Source: Ensifer adhaerens
Lineage (GTDB): Bacteria > Pseudomonadota > Alphaproteobacteria > Rhizobiales > Rhizobiaceae
Length of the DNA stretch: 64,000 bases
NCBI RefSeq assembly: GCF_020035535.1
Contig: NZ_CP083349.1
Location: 1,736,001-1,800,000, forward strand
Direction: 5' to 3'
The stretch's first letter is position 1. Each line of letters opens with the position of its first letter. Below are positions 31,745 to 40,915 of this stretch, one piece after another. The notes beneath the pieces were generated by a model. That model made no database searches. It saw nothing but the letters and a program-made list of their open reading frames with translations, and was not told the DNA's origin. Both the position numbers and the translations under genes were made by a program.

Positions 31745-31864
31745 CAGCGGAGCCAGCATGGGTTCTCCTGGCGTGTCTTGGTGCTGCAGATGTCCCCTCC
31801 CTCATCTGTTAGCGATGCGCCCTCCTCGCCTCGCTTGTCCAACGACCGGCGAGGCGCTTTTTTT
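31745..31864 (+). ncRNA. Candidate small RNA with anti-Shine-Dalgarno loops (alpha-r14-like)
   Basis: Three successive hairpins are encoded. The first is GCCAG/CTGGC (31752-31772). The second is CAGATG/CATCTG around the loop TCCCCTCCCT (31787-31808). The third region has CCCTCCT flanked by GCG/CGC, and then a terminator stem GCCTCGC/GCGAGGC ending in seven T residues (31828-31864). Loops exposing CCUCC are typical of trans-acting rhizobial small RNAs that pair with Shine-Dalgarno sequences, such as the alpha-r14 family. The 5' end is uncertain. The rest of the 31470-31995 gap shows no supported gene, only a weak hairpin at 31495-31515. Confidence 0.6.
31828..31864 (+). terminator. Rho-independent terminator of the candidate small RNA
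   Basis: Stem GCCTCGC/GCGAGGC with an inner GTC/GAC pairing, followed by GCTTTTTTTG. No protein gene lies upstream on this strand within 350 nt, which suggests a non-coding transcript ends here. Confidence 0.8.
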
Positions 31865-31995
31865 GTGCAAAGCTATGGATTGGAGAGCTGCCCGCAGTCC
31901 GATGCGGAGCGCTGAGGCCAGACGCTCAATTTGAGTAGCGGCGGCTGCGTCATAGCGCGATGCCGAACGCGCAAGCTGAAAGATCGCGATGCGAC

Positions 31996-32316
31996 TTAAG
32001 CCTGACGCTCCGGCACATGCACGACGAGACCCTCGAGGGCATCGCTCATCTTGATCTGACACGAAAGCCGCGATGTCGGGCGGACGTCGTAGGCAAAGTC
32101 CAGCATGTCTTCTTCCATCGCTTCCGGAGCGCCGACGACAGCCGCCCAGGCGTCATCGACGTAGACATGACAGGTCGCGCAGGCGCAGGCCCCGCCGCAT
32201 TCTGCTTCGATGCCGGGAACCGAATTGCGAACGGCGTTTTCCATGACCGTCGAGCCGTTTTCGACATCAAGTTCATGGCGCGCGCCATCAAAGGCAACGA
32301 TCGTAAGTTTTGTCAT
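31996..32316 (-). CDS. 2Fe-2S ferredoxin (adrenodoxin type)
   Basis: Electron-transfer protein of 106 residues. The cluster ligands are in [15 protein letters not shown] (Cys-x5-Cys-x2-Cys) and the fourth Cys is in [16 protein letters not shown], the spacing of vertebrate-type ferredoxins such as FdxB and adrenodoxin. Such proteins serve P450s, Fe-S cluster assembly or ring hydroxylases. No isc/suf or P450 gene lies near, so the partner is unknown. The ATG at 32314-32316 has GGAAAGAAAC upstream. Confidence 0.93.
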   Translation of the reverse strand: MTKLTIVAFDGARHELDVENGSTVMENAVRNSVPGIEAECGGACACATCHVYVDDAWAAVVGAPEAMEEDMLDFAYDVRPTSRLSCQIKMSDALEGLVVHVPERQA

Positions 32317-32520
32317 GTTTCTTTCCGGAATGAACTGCTGGGACTGGCAAGGCGTAAAGCCTGTTCAGAACGCACGCCGCTCGGGCGCAAATTCAGTGGA
32401 AGTTCTTCCAACAAATCCGCCGGCCAGTCAACAACGGCCATCATCCCATGCCTCGCGCGCCACGGGCGCGAGGCCTTTATCTTGAAATGTGGGCGGCCAC
32501 CCGCCCGATAGCGCCGCGAA

Positions 32521-32889
32521 TTAGCGGCAGAGCTTCAAGATGAACAGCTCGGCTTCGAGCACAGCGGCCGAAAGAGCCTCGCAGAGCGATGCTTCGTCCG
32601 GGTTCTGCTCGATCGCGCCGGCAAAGCGGGCGACGTCGACGGCGCCAACCGCAAGCGCAGCCCCCTTCAGTCGATGGGCGGCCTGAGTACGAAGCGTGTG
32701 GTCGCCTTCGACCATCTCTTTCATCACCTGGCGCGCCTGACGCGCGAAGAGTTGGAGGACTTCGATTTCGAGCGCCTTGTCACCCATGGTCTGTGCTGCA
32801 AGGTGAGCGAGGTCGATCGGCTTCTTGCCGGTCGCTGCAGAGTTTCCCGGGTTGTCCGGAGCTTCGAAGGCAATTCTGAGGGCTGCCAT
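32521..32889 (-). CDS. Hpt-domain phosphotransfer protein
   Basis: A 122-residue single-domain histidine phosphotransfer protein. The phosphoacceptor segment is TQAAHRLKGAALAVGA with His near residue 72. The surrounding helical bundle (LQLFARQARQVMKEMVEG and FAGAIEQNPDEASLCEALSA) is as expected. It is not ChpT, which is larger and dimeric. No kinase or response regulator is adjacent. It is divergent from the giant polar protein gene across 540 bp, so a link to polar growth or cell-cycle phosphorelays is possible but not shown. Confidence 0.85.
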   Translation of the reverse strand: MAALRIAFEAPDNPGNSAATGKKPIDLAHLAAQTMGDKALEIEVLQLFARQARQVMKEMVEGDHTLRTQAAHRLKGAALAVGAVDVARFAGAIEQNPDEASLCEALSAAVLEAELFILKLCR

Positions 32890-33109
32890 GAGCCAAATTC
32901 CCTATTGTTTATTGTATGTTGGTCTTGTTTTCGGTGTCGCCTGTCATCGACACGCACACCCGTATTCTTCGGACATGCATCCTTTGCGGGTACGGGGCTG
33001 CTATCGGCTTAAATCGGGGCGCAATATGGGCGGGAATCTGGGAAAATGGTTAATGGCCGTTAAACCATCTGATTTCCTTGTATTTTCTGGCTTTGGTCCG
33101 GCTATCGTA

Positions 33110-33124
33110 TTAAGATTTCATTAG
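33110..33124. promoter_or_regulatory. Possible CtrA-like site in the 540-bp region upstream of the GPR gene
   Basis: TTAA-N7-TTAG (33110-33124) is one base from the CtrA motif TTAA-N7-TTAA. A TTAA-N6-TTAA pair lies nearby (33050-33063), and the region 33040-33160 is rich in TTAA. The 32890-33429 gap has no gene I can support. TTAA words are easily found in AT-rich promoter DNA, so this is tentative. Confidence 0.3.
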
Positions 33125-33429
33125 GATTTTAATTAAGCCCGAGCGCTCTTAATTGTAAGAACCCGGCTAATGTGTCACTACGATACGCTTAGGAACGTGC
33201 CTTCGTGCGAAAATGGCAACCGTTCCGGTGGATAAGCTCAAGTCGTGGTCCCTTTCGGCCGCAAATGTGACTATCCGTCGAGGCAATGCAGTGTGTGATC
33301 AGTAGGGTATTGCGTAGATCCAATGCGCGTATCTTGCCGTCACAGCCCGCGAGGAAGAAGCCCGGCCCGCCCGTTTTGCGCGTGCGCTGGCAGCTTTGTC
33401 GCTGGCAAAAGGTAATGAGGCGTATCCCC

Positions 33430-36400
33430 ATGGCGACGAAAAAGAGCAATGAGTCAATCGACGAGAAGGCCTTCCAGGCTTTGGAAGCGGCCCTGAAGAT
33501 CGATTTTGACGAGCTTAACTCGAGCCCGAACGACAAGACTTCCTTGGATGATCCGGAGGAAAATGTGTCTCAGCCCGGCAATCAGGCGCCAGCGCCCGAT
33601 CAGAATAAAAGAGCAAAGTCTCAACCGGAGCCATCCCGCGCGGCGCGTGCTGCCGAAGCGGCCAAGACGCTCGCCCCGGAACCTGCGCCGAAATCCCCTT
33701 CCCTTTCCGCCGCCAACGACGATGGTCGCCGTTCGCCGGCTGCGATGCTGCGTGCGCTAGACGTGCGCTCCAATCGCGCCGCGATCCGGGTCGCCGCGCT
33801 GGTGTCGATCGTCTGGGCCATCGCCGGCCTCGGCATCGCCAACCTTCTCTATGGGCCGCAGATCTGGCAGATCCGCACGCTGAGCGATCTGGCGGCAACC
33901 CCCGGCGCCATCGGCGTCGCGATCGGCATTCTGCTGCCGGTCATGCTCTTCTTCTCCTTCGCCATCATGATCGCCCGCGCACAGGAACTGCGCAATGCGG
34001 CTCGCTCCATGGCTGAAGTGGCCCTGCGCCTCGCCGAGCCCGAAACCGCCGCCGCCGATCGTGTCATGACCGTCGGTCAGGCCGTTCGCCGCGAAGTTTC
34101 GGCAATGAACGAGGGCATCGAGCGCACGATCGCACGCGCCACCGAACTCGAGACGCTGGTCCATTCCGAAGTCAACGCGCTCGAGCGTAGCTACAGCGAA
34201 AACGAACTGCGCGTCCGCACGCTGGTGCAGGAACTCGGCCTCGAGCGTGAAGCGATCATCGGCCACTCCGAGCGGATCCGTTCGGCAATCGCCGGGGCCC
34301 ACGGCAAACTCAAGGACGACCTGGAACAGGCGAGCGACGACATCGCCTCGCGCATTGCGATTTCCGGCGAAGCCTTCGCGTCCCTCATCGACACGCGCGC
34401 CGCGGCCCTCAGCGAAAAATCCGACAGCGCCCTGCAGTCGATCGGCAGCATGCTGTCGGCCCGTACGGACACGTTGCTTTCGGGCCTGACTGCGGCCGGC
34501 CTTGGCCTCAGCACCGAATTCGATACGCGCCTTGACCAATTGAGCGACACGCTGACGAAGCGCGGCGAAGACCTGCTCAGCCAGTTCGAGACACGCGCCT
34601 CGTCGCTCGACGCCAGCACCGAACGGCTGAACGCGGCGCTTAACGACCGTGCACGCCAGCTCAACGAGACGCTGATTGCCCGCACCCGTGACCTCAACGA
34701 GAGCCTCAGTGTCGGCCAGCAGGCGATCACCGGCGGCCTCGATCACGTGCTTGCCTCGCTCAACGCCACGCTCGACGAGAAAGGCGCAAGCTTCCGTCAG
34801 AGCCTGCGCTCGAGCGCCGACGATGCGATCATGGATCTCGACCTGCGCGGCGGCTTCTTCGAAGAGAAACTGCAGACCACCGTTGGCCAGCTCGCTACCG
34901 CCTTCGACGAGCGCTTCCACGAGTTCGCCTCGGCCTTCGACAAGCGCGCGAGCATGCTCGACACCAAGCTCATGGAAAGCCTGCACCGCATCAACGAAAC
35001 CGTCTCCGGCGGTTCGGAAGCGATCGGCGGCGCGCTCGACAGCAGCATCGAGAAGATCGGCTCCGCTCTCTCCGATCAGTCGCTGACGCTGGCCGCCACG
35101 CTCGGCGCGACGCAGGACTTCATCGAGGAGACGATCAGCAGCCGGACCTCTGAGCTCGGCAACCTGGTCGGCGACGCGCACAGCCGTATCGACAGCGTGC
35201 TCTCCGAGAAGACGAGCGGCCTCATGGGGGCCCTCTCCCAGGCGCAGGACCGCATCGAAAACGGCTTCGGCCAACGTGCCGATGCGCTTGCAAGCGCACT
35301 CACCACCAGCGAACAGCGCCTGACCGAAGGTCTCGATACCCGCACAGCAGCCTTCGTCGATGGCCTGCACGCCGCCCATGCCCGCATCGAACAGACGCTC
35401 AGCGGCTCGACGGACGAAATCACCAGCGCGATTGCCGCAAGCCAGCACCGCCTGGACAATACGCTCTCCGAGCGCACCCTCGCGCTTTCGACCATTTTGT
35501 CCATGGGCGCGGACTCCATCGACAACGCCGTCAGCGGCACGGCCGATCGGCTGGAGCGCGTTCTCTCCGAACGTGGCGAGGCGATCTCCGAAGCCCTCAC
35601 GACCCAGACATCGGCGCTCGATGGCGTTCTTGCCGAGCGCGCCGCTGCGATCACCTCGACGATGTCGTCGCGCGCCAACGAGATGGCGAATACGCTGAGC
35701 CGTCACGCCGAAGACGTGGCCGACAGCCTGACGTTCCGCGCAACGGCGGTCGCCGAAACCATGACCGACCGCGTCGGTGATATCGAGCAAAAGCTCTCCG
35801 AAAGCGTCAACACGATCGCCGAAAACCTGGGCGGCCGCGTCAGCCTGATCTCCGATACCCTCACCCAGACGAGCGCCCGCATTGCCGAGGATCTCAGCGG
35901 CCGCGTCGGGAAGATCTCCGATACGCTGACCGAGACCAGCGCGCACATCGCCGATGCGCTGACTGCGCGTACGACCGAAGCGACCGCTTCACTCGCCGGC
36001 AAGGCAGCGGAGATCGAGCAGACGCTGAGCGGCCGTGCCGAACATCTGCGCGATACGCTGTCGTCGACGCACGAAGAGATCCGCGCCACGCTCGACGACC
36101 GGATCAACGCCATCAACCTGGCCGTCGGCCAGGGCCGTGATCAGCTCGAAGGCATGCTGGCCGACCAGTCGACCGCCATCGCCACGACGCTCGCCACCAG
36201 CGCCAGCATGCTCGAAATGTCGCTGGAAGAGCGCCAGTCGGCACTCGCCGGGGTCATCGACCGCAGCGGCGAAACGCTCGACGCACGTATGCGTTCGACG
36301 ACCGGGCACATTGCAGAGCGCCTGGCTGAAACGGCCAACCAGATCAGCCTGGCGGCCGACAGCTTGACCAACCGCGTGGACCTGTCGATCAACGGCATCA

Positions 36401-39400
36401 ACGACCGCCTCGACGATACGGGCCTGCGCATCGAGACGAGCCTTGGCGCTCTCGAAGATCGTATGCGTGAAAGCGCCGGCAACATCGGCTCGATCGTCGA
36501 CGAAACGGGTATGCATATCGAAACACGCGTCGGCGTGCTCGAAGACCGCATTCGCAACACCGTCGGCAATGTCGGCACGGTTGTCGACGACACCGGCGCC
36601 CGCATCGAAAGCAATCTCGGCGCGCTTGAAAACCGCATCCGTGGCAGCGTAGCCAATGTCGGCTCCGTCGTCGACGATGCCGCTGCCCGCGTCGAGGGCG
36701 GCCTCAGCACCCTCGAAGAGCGGATCCGTGGCAGCGTCAGCAGCGTCGGCTCGGTTGTCGGCGACACCGGCACCCTCATCGAAAGCAGCCTCGGCGCTCT
36801 GCAGGATCGCATCCGCGGCAGCGTCAACGACGTCAACGCGCTGGTCGACGATACCGGCCTGCGTCTCGAAGTCAGCCTCAGCTCGCTCGAAGAGCGCGTC
36901 CGCGACAGCGTCGGCAACGTCAACGAGATCGTTGATGGCGCCGGCCAGCGCATCGCCGACAGCCTTGGCGACCGTGCCGGCGACATCGATCGCATGAGCG
37001 AAATCGCGGCAAGCCGCATCTCCGGTGCCATCGAGTCCGGTGCGGAACGCATCGCCGAGCGTCTCGGCACCATGGATCGTGCCCTCAATATCGGTCTTGA
37101 AAACGTCAATCGCACCATCGAAGGCAAGGCCGCCGGTCTCGTCAGCAGCCTGCGCGGCGCAGTCAGCGAAGCAACGCAGGACCTCGACGCGGAAGCCTCC
37201 CGTCTTGAAGGCAAGACGACCGATCTCGTCAGCAACCTGCGCAGCGCGGTTGGCGGTGTGGCCCAGGAGTTCGACGCCGAAGCCATCCGCATGGAAGACA
37301 AGACTGCCGGTCTCGTGACCACGCTTCGCGGCGCCGTCGGCGATGTCGCCCACGAGTTCGACGCCGAAGCAGCCCGCATCGAAGGCAAGGCTGCCGGCCT
37401 TGCGACCACGCTTCGTGGCGCCGTCGGCGATGTCGCCCAGGAATTTGACGCGGAAACAGCCCGCATCGAAGGCAACGCTGCAGGCCTCGCGACGACGCTC
37501 CGTGGTGCAGTTGGCGAGGTTGCCCAGGAGTTCGACACCGAAGCGGCGCGCATCGCAGGCAAGGCTGCCGGCCTTGCGACGACCCTTCGCGGCGCCGTCA
37601 GCGACGTTGCCCGTGAAATCGACGCGGAAGCGGCGCGCTCTGCCGAGCTCCTTTCCAGGGCTGGCGACGATTTCGCGTCGGCACTCGCTGCCCGTCAGGC
37701 CGAATTCGCCAACACGATCGACCAGACCGCAGCGGCAACCGCCGCGCGTCATGCGGACCTCGCCAATACGATCGAGCAGAAGGCTGCTGCCACAGCAGCG
37801 CGTCATGCCGATCTCGCCCGCTCGATCGCCGACGCGGCCGATACGGCAACGGCACGGCTCGCTGCGACGCACAGCCAGATCGCCAACCATGCGGACAACA
37901 TCCACCAGGGCCTCGCCAACACCGAAAAGGCGCTGGAAGCCCGCGGCGAAGCGATCCGCAACACGCTCGACGACCGCACCCGCGAACTCAACTCGATGCT
38001 CGCCGGCCGTTCGCTCGAACTGTCGCGCCTGATCGACGAGCAGGCTCGCCCGGTCATCGACCAATATGCAGCAACCGGCCGCGAGGCAGCCGAACGCATC
38101 GCCGCCGTGACCCAGGAAAGCGCTGACCGCCTGCGTGCGGAAAATGCCGCCCTGGTCAACGCCATTGCCGAGCGCACCGGTGAAACGCTGAACGCGATTT
38201 CGCACCGCGCCGAGGAAACGGCGAAGGCGATGAAGATGGTCGAGAACCGTCTGCAGTCGACCGCGATGGGCCTGATCGACCAACTCGCCAACAACAATGC
38301 GGCGATCGCCACGGTCATCGACCAGGCAAGCAACAACCTTGGCGAGATGGACCAGCGTCTGGAATCGACGATCGCCCGTGTGTCGGAATCGACTCGCCAG
38401 GCTTCCGACATGCTGTCGACTTCCACCCGCCTCATCGAAGGCAAGGTCGACAAGCTCTCCGACATCTCCGCCTCGACGCTCTCGCAGATCGGCGGCATCG
38501 TCGGTCGCTTCGAGGACCATTCGAAGGTGCTTGGCCAGGCCTCGGACCTGCTGGGGGCCGCCCAGTCGAACCTCGTCAGCACGCTCGAGGAACGCCAGGA
38601 CGCGTTGCGCACCCTGTCGGTCGGCCTCGTCCAGCGTTCGGAAGAGATCGAACGCACGATGCGTGCGCTCGAAGGCTTCGTCGATGGCGCCTTCCAGCGC
38701 GCCGAAGAGCGCTCGGGCCTCGTTGCCGGCAACCTGCGCAGCGGCATTCAGCAGTCCTTCTCGGATGTCGGCCGGCTGCTCACCAGCGCCGAACAGCGTG
38801 CAGTGGAAGCGGCAGAAGCGATGCGCAACACCCTCGCCCAGGCCGGCGACGAAGCTGGCGCCTCGGTCGAGCAGGTCTTCAGCCGAGCTGAGGAGCGTTC
38901 GCGTCAGATCGCCGATACGCTTCGCTCCGGTGTCGAGACCTCGTTTGCCGACGTCAACAAGACGCTGACCTCGGTCGAGGGCCGCGCGCTCGGCGCCTCT
39001 GAGGCGCTGCGCCAGGCGATTGCCAAGGTCGGCGAGGATGCTGGTGCGTCGATCGAAGGCGCCTTTGCCAACGCCGAGGAGCGCTCCAAGGAAGTGGCCT
39101 CGCGTCTGCGTGGCAGCGTCGCAGCCTCGGTATCCGACATCGAGCGCATGCTCACGGAAAGCGGCAAGAAGTCCGACGGCGTCGCAGGGCAACTGCGCGA
39201 CGCGGTTCGGGTGGCAATCGACGAAGCGATCGGACGCTTCAGCGGCGCCACCGACGAAATCCGTCGCTCGGCCGGCGAGATCCGCAAGGAGCTCGACATG
39301 ACCCGCGAAGAACTGAAGCGCGGTGCATTCGACCTGCCGGAAGAGGCCAAGGAAAACGCAGCGGTCATGCGTCGCGCCGTTGGCGAGCAGATCAAGGCGC

Positions 39401-40200
39401 TGCAGGAACTGTCCGACATCATCGGCAAGTCCTCGACGCAGCTCGAGGTCGCCCAGCCGCTGCGTCAACAGCCTGCCGCCGCTCCGGTCTCTCGTCCGGT
39501 CCAGCAACAGCCAGTCGCGCAGCAACAGCCTGTTGTTCAACAGCAGCCAATCGTCCAGCAGCAGCCGGCACCGCAGCCGCAGCCGATCGCTCAGCAGCCT
39601 GCAGTGCAGCAGGCGGTCGAGCAGCCGCGCCGGCAGGAACCGGCCCAGGCCCTGCGCGGCAGCCTCGGCATCGAACAGCCAGCCGTTCGCCAGCCTGCTC
39701 CGTCGCAGGCGGTGACCAGTGAGGTTGCTGAGGGTGGTGGCTGGATGCGTGACCTGCTGCGCGCGGCGTCGCGTGAAGAGGCACCCTCGCCTGCGCCGCA
39801 GCGTCCGGCGGAAGCGCAGCCTGCAGCCCGCACCGGCGATAGCCGCAATCCGCGCCACGTCGTCGAGTCGCTGAACTCGCTCTCGGTCGATATCGCCCGT
39901 GCCATCGATCACGATGCCTCGGTCGAACTGTGGCGCCGTTACCAGCGCGGCGAGCGCGACGTCTTCACCCGTCGGCTCTATACGCTGAAAGGCCAGCAGA
40001 CCTTCGACGAGATCAAGCGCAAGTACGATCGCGAGCCGGAGTTCCGCACCGCCGTGGATCGCTATATCTCGGACTTTGAAAAACTGCTCGCCGACGTTGC
40101 CCGCAACGACCCGGACAAGCGCATCACCCAGACCTACCTGACGTCGGATACTGGCAAGGTCTACACGATGCTCGCCCACGCAGCCGGTCGCTTCAGCTAA
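33430..40200 (+). CDS. rgsE: Growth-pole-ring family giant membrane protein (GPR/RgsE-like)
   Basis: A 2256-residue protein matching the architecture of A. tumefaciens GPR and S. meliloti RgsE, which organise unipolar growth. Order of parts: acidic/disordered N-terminus; two membrane helices at about 117-139 (IRVAALVSIVWAIAGLGIA) and 159-183 (IGVAIGILLPVMLFFSFAIM); about 1800 residues of helical apolipoprotein-like repeats; a Gln/Pro linker at about 2013-2063; and a compact C-terminal domain at about 2138-2256 (DASVELWRRYQRGERDVFTR, YDREPEFRTAVDRYISDFEK). The ATG at 33430 (MATKKSNESIDEKAFQALEA) follows GAGGCG; an ATG at 33415 is possible. Family assignment rests on size, layout and remembered sequence, not an alignment. 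It ends at a terminator and stands alone. Confidence 0.88.
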   Translation: MATKKSNESIDEKAFQALEAALKIDFDELNSSPNDKTSLDDPEENVSQPGNQAPAPDQNKRAKSQPEPSRAARAAEAAKTLAPEPAPKSPSLSAANDDGRRSPAAMLRALDVRSNRAAIRVAALVSIVWAIAGLGIANLLYGPQIWQIRTLSDLAATPGAIGVAIGILLPVMLFFSFAIMIARAQELRNAARSMAEVALRLAEPETAAADRVMTVGQAVRREVSAMNEGIERTIARATELETLVHSEVNALERSYSENELRVRTLVQELGLEREAIIGHSERIRSAIAGAHGKLKDDLEQASDDIASRIAISGEAFASLIDTRAAALSEKSDSALQSIGSMLSARTDTLLSGLTAAGLGLSTEFDTRLDQLSDTLTKRGEDLLSQFETRASSLDASTERLNAALNDRARQLNETLIARTRDLNESLSVGQQAITGGLDHVLASLNATLDEKGASFRQSLRSSADDAIMDLDLRGGFFEEKLQTTVGQLATAFDERFHEFASAFDKRASMLDTKLMESLHRINETVSGGSEAIGGALDSSIEKIGSALSDQSLTLAATLGATQDFIEETISSRTSELGNLVGDAHSRIDSVLSEKTSGLMGALSQAQDRIENGFGQRADALASALTTSEQRLTEGLDTRTAAFVDGLHAAHARIEQTLSGSTDEITSAIAASQHRLDNTLSERTLALSTILSMGADSIDNAVSGTADRLERVLSERGEAISEALTTQTSALDGVLAERAAAITSTMSSRANEMANTLSRHAEDVADSLTFRATAVAETMTDRVGDIEQKLSESVNTIAENLGGRVSLISDTLTQTSARIAEDLSGRVGKISDTLTETSAHIADALTARTTEATASLAGKAAEIEQTLSGRAEHLRDTLSSTHEEIRATLDDRINAINLAVGQGRDQLEGMLADQSTAIATTLATSASMLEMSLEERQSALAGVIDRSGETLDARMRSTTGHIAERLAETANQISLAADSLTNRVDLSINGINDRLDDTGLRIETSLGALEDRMRESAGNIGSIVDETGMHIETRVGVLEDRIRNTVGNVGTVVDDTGARIESNLGALENRIRGSVANVGSVVDDAAARVEGGLSTLEERIRGSVSSVGSVVGDTGTLIESSLGALQDRIRGSVNDVNALVDDTGLRLEVSLSSLEERVRDSVGNVNEIVDGAGQRIADSLGDRAGDIDRMSEIAASRISGAIESGAERIAERLGTMDRALNIGLENVNRTIEGKAAGLVSSLRGAVSEATQDLDAEASRLEGKTTDLVSNLRSAVGGVAQEFDAEAIRMEDKTAGLVTTLRGAVGDVAHEFDAEAARIEGKAAGLATTLRGAVGDVAQEFDAETARIEGNAAGLATTLRGAVGEVAQEFDTEAARIAGKAAGLATTLRGAVSDVAREIDAEAARSAELLSRAGDDFASALAARQAEFANTIDQTAAATAARHADLANTIEQKAAATAARHADLARSIADAADTATARLAATHSQIANHADNIHQGLANTEKALEARGEAIRNTLDDRTRELNSMLAGRSLELSRLIDEQARPVIDQYAATGREAAERIAAVTQESADRLRAENAALVNAIAERTGETLNAISHRAEETAKAMKMVENRLQSTAMGLIDQLANNNAAIATVIDQASNNLGEMDQRLESTIARVSESTRQASDMLSTSTRLIEGKVDKLSDISASTLSQIGGIVGRFEDHSKVLGQASDLLGAAQSNLVSTLEERQDALRTLSVGLVQRSEEIERTMRALEGFVDGAFQRAEERSGLVAGNLRSGIQQSFSDVGRLLTSAEQRAVEAAEAMRNTLAQAGDEAGASVEQVFSRAEERSRQIADTLRSGVETSFADVNKTLTSVEGRALGASEALRQAIAKVGEDAGASIEGAFANAEERSKEVASRLRGSVAASVSDIERMLTESGKKSDGVAGQLRDAVRVAIDEAIGRFSGATDEIRRSAGEIRKELDMTREELKRGAFDLPEEAKENAAVMRRAVGEQIKALQELSDIIGKSSTQLEVAQPLRQQPAAAPVSRPVQQQPVAQQQPVVQQQPIVQQQPAPQPQPIAQQPAVQQAVEQPRRQEPAQALRGSLGIEQPAVRQPAPSQAVTSEVAEGGGWMRDLLRAASREEAPSPAPQRPAEAQPAARTGDSRNPRHVVESLNSLSVDIARAIDHDASVELWRRYQRGERDVFTRRLYTLKGQQTFDEIKRKYDREPEFRTAVDRYISDFEKLLADVARNDPDKRITQTYLTSDTGKVYTMLAHAAGRFS
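36433..36954 (+). repeat. Six tandem 87-bp (29-residue) repeats inside the GPR-like gene
   Basis: Six consecutive units of exactly 29 residues follow the pattern E-x-x-L-x-x-L-E-x-R-(I/M/V)-R-x-S-V-x-x-V-x-x-(I/V)-V-D-(D/E)-T-G. No insertion or deletion occurs between units. They encode amphipathic helix; 29 residues make eight turns. Confidence 0.9.
37120..37641 (+). repeat. Second array of six 87-bp (29-residue) repeats in the GPR-like gene
   Basis: Six units of exactly 29 residues follow EGKAAGLATTLRGAVGDVAQ, then EFDAEAARI. Units 3-6 are the most alike at the protein level, suggesting the most recent amplification. Same period as the first array but a different sequence. Confidence 0.9.
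38692..39063 (+). repeat. Two 186-bp (62-residue) repeats plus a partial third in the GPR-like gene
   Basis: Each unit starts F-x-R-A-E-E-R-S and ends G-A-S-(V/I)-E. A third, shorter copy begins at 39064 (FANAEERSKEVASRLRGSV). Confidence 0.85.
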
Positions 40201-40219
40201 GCGGTACTCGCGTCCAGAA

Positions 40220-40259
40220 CAACAAACGGCCCCGTCTTGCGACGGGGCCGTTGTCGTTT
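40220..40259 (+). terminator. Terminator of the GPR-like gene
   Basis: CGGCCCCGTC, loop TTGC, GACGGGGCCG, then TTGTCGTTT. It starts about 25 nt after the stop codon. Confidence 0.85.
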
Positions 40260-40404
40260 GCGAGCGCGTCAGGGAAGAAAAGCGGCCGGTCGCTTCCGCT
40301 ATGCTCAGGAGGACTGTTTGTCCGCTGGCAGACGCCAGGAACGGGGAGCAGCTAACATACGGGACCAATAGGCTCGCCGGCCCTCACGCTCAGCCCGAAC
40401 CGGT

Positions 40405-40764
40405 TCAACGCAACGGCTGGCAGCCGCCGACGTCGGCAGGCTTCACGCGGCCAGCCTGGGGGTCCTTCAAGTAAGGCTTGTTCGGCTTCGGCCCGCCGAG
40501 CGCCGCGTCATAGGTCGCGCGGTCGATCTTGAGCATTCGCCCGCTTGCCGTGAAGCTCACCATCTCGTTCTGGTTGACATAGGCCGAGGCGACATTGAGC
40601 CGGCAAAGGAACTTCTTCTCGGTGTTGGCGACGACCCATCCCCAGGCGCCGGACTTACCTCCAGCAAGTTTGCCGATCGCATAGCCCTGCTTGGCAAGCG
40701 TCGAATAGCTCTCGGCCTGGGCGATGCCGGGAAGAAGGGCAAGGCCGATCGTACCGGCCAGCAC
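40405..40764 (-). CDS. Small exported protein with doubtful start codon
   Basis: The frame encodes a signal-peptide-like LVLAGTIGLALLPGIAQAES followed by a mature region of about 100 residues (YAIGKLAGGKSGAWGWVVAN, FLCRLNVASAYVNQNEMVSF) with two Cys residues. The only usable start codon in frame is GTG at 40762-40764, inside the hydrophobic segment and without a ribosome binding site. The frame continues upstream (RVASLRLFRR) to a stop at 40798-40800 with no ATG, GTG or TTG, although that stretch would complete a normal signal peptide. Either a start mutation, a sequencing error or an unusual start. Family not recognised. Confidence 0.55.
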   Translation of the reverse strand: MLAGTIGLALLPGIAQAESYSTLAKQGYAIGKLAGGKSGAWGWVVANTEKKFLCRLNVASAYVNQNEMVSFTASGRMLKIDRATYDAALGGPKPNKPYLKDPQAGRVKPADVGGCQPLR

Positions 40765-40915
40765 CAGCCGTCTGAATAGACGGAGAGACGCAACTCTTCA
40801 GGTGTTCTTCGATCAAAAACTACAACCTCAATATGCGGATGTGCGCTTAATGCGTGAGCCGCGTGCTCAAGCCAAAGATGTTGACACTGGAGACGCTACG
40901 TCATGGATTTCGGTC

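Noticed and set aside
32450..32474. A perfect GCCTCGCGC/GCGCGAGGC hairpin between the ferredoxin and Hpt genes.
   Set aside because: It lacks a T-run for the minus-strand Hpt gene, and has only CTTTATCTT on the plus strand. It may be a weak terminator, but no transcript can be assigned.
35989..40368. A 1459-codon open frame antisense to the GPR-like gene, and another of 729 codons at 33757-35946.
   Set aside because: They mirror a high-GC repetitive coding sequence. The lack of stops follows from codon bias, and no family motif, ribosome binding site or promoter supports them.
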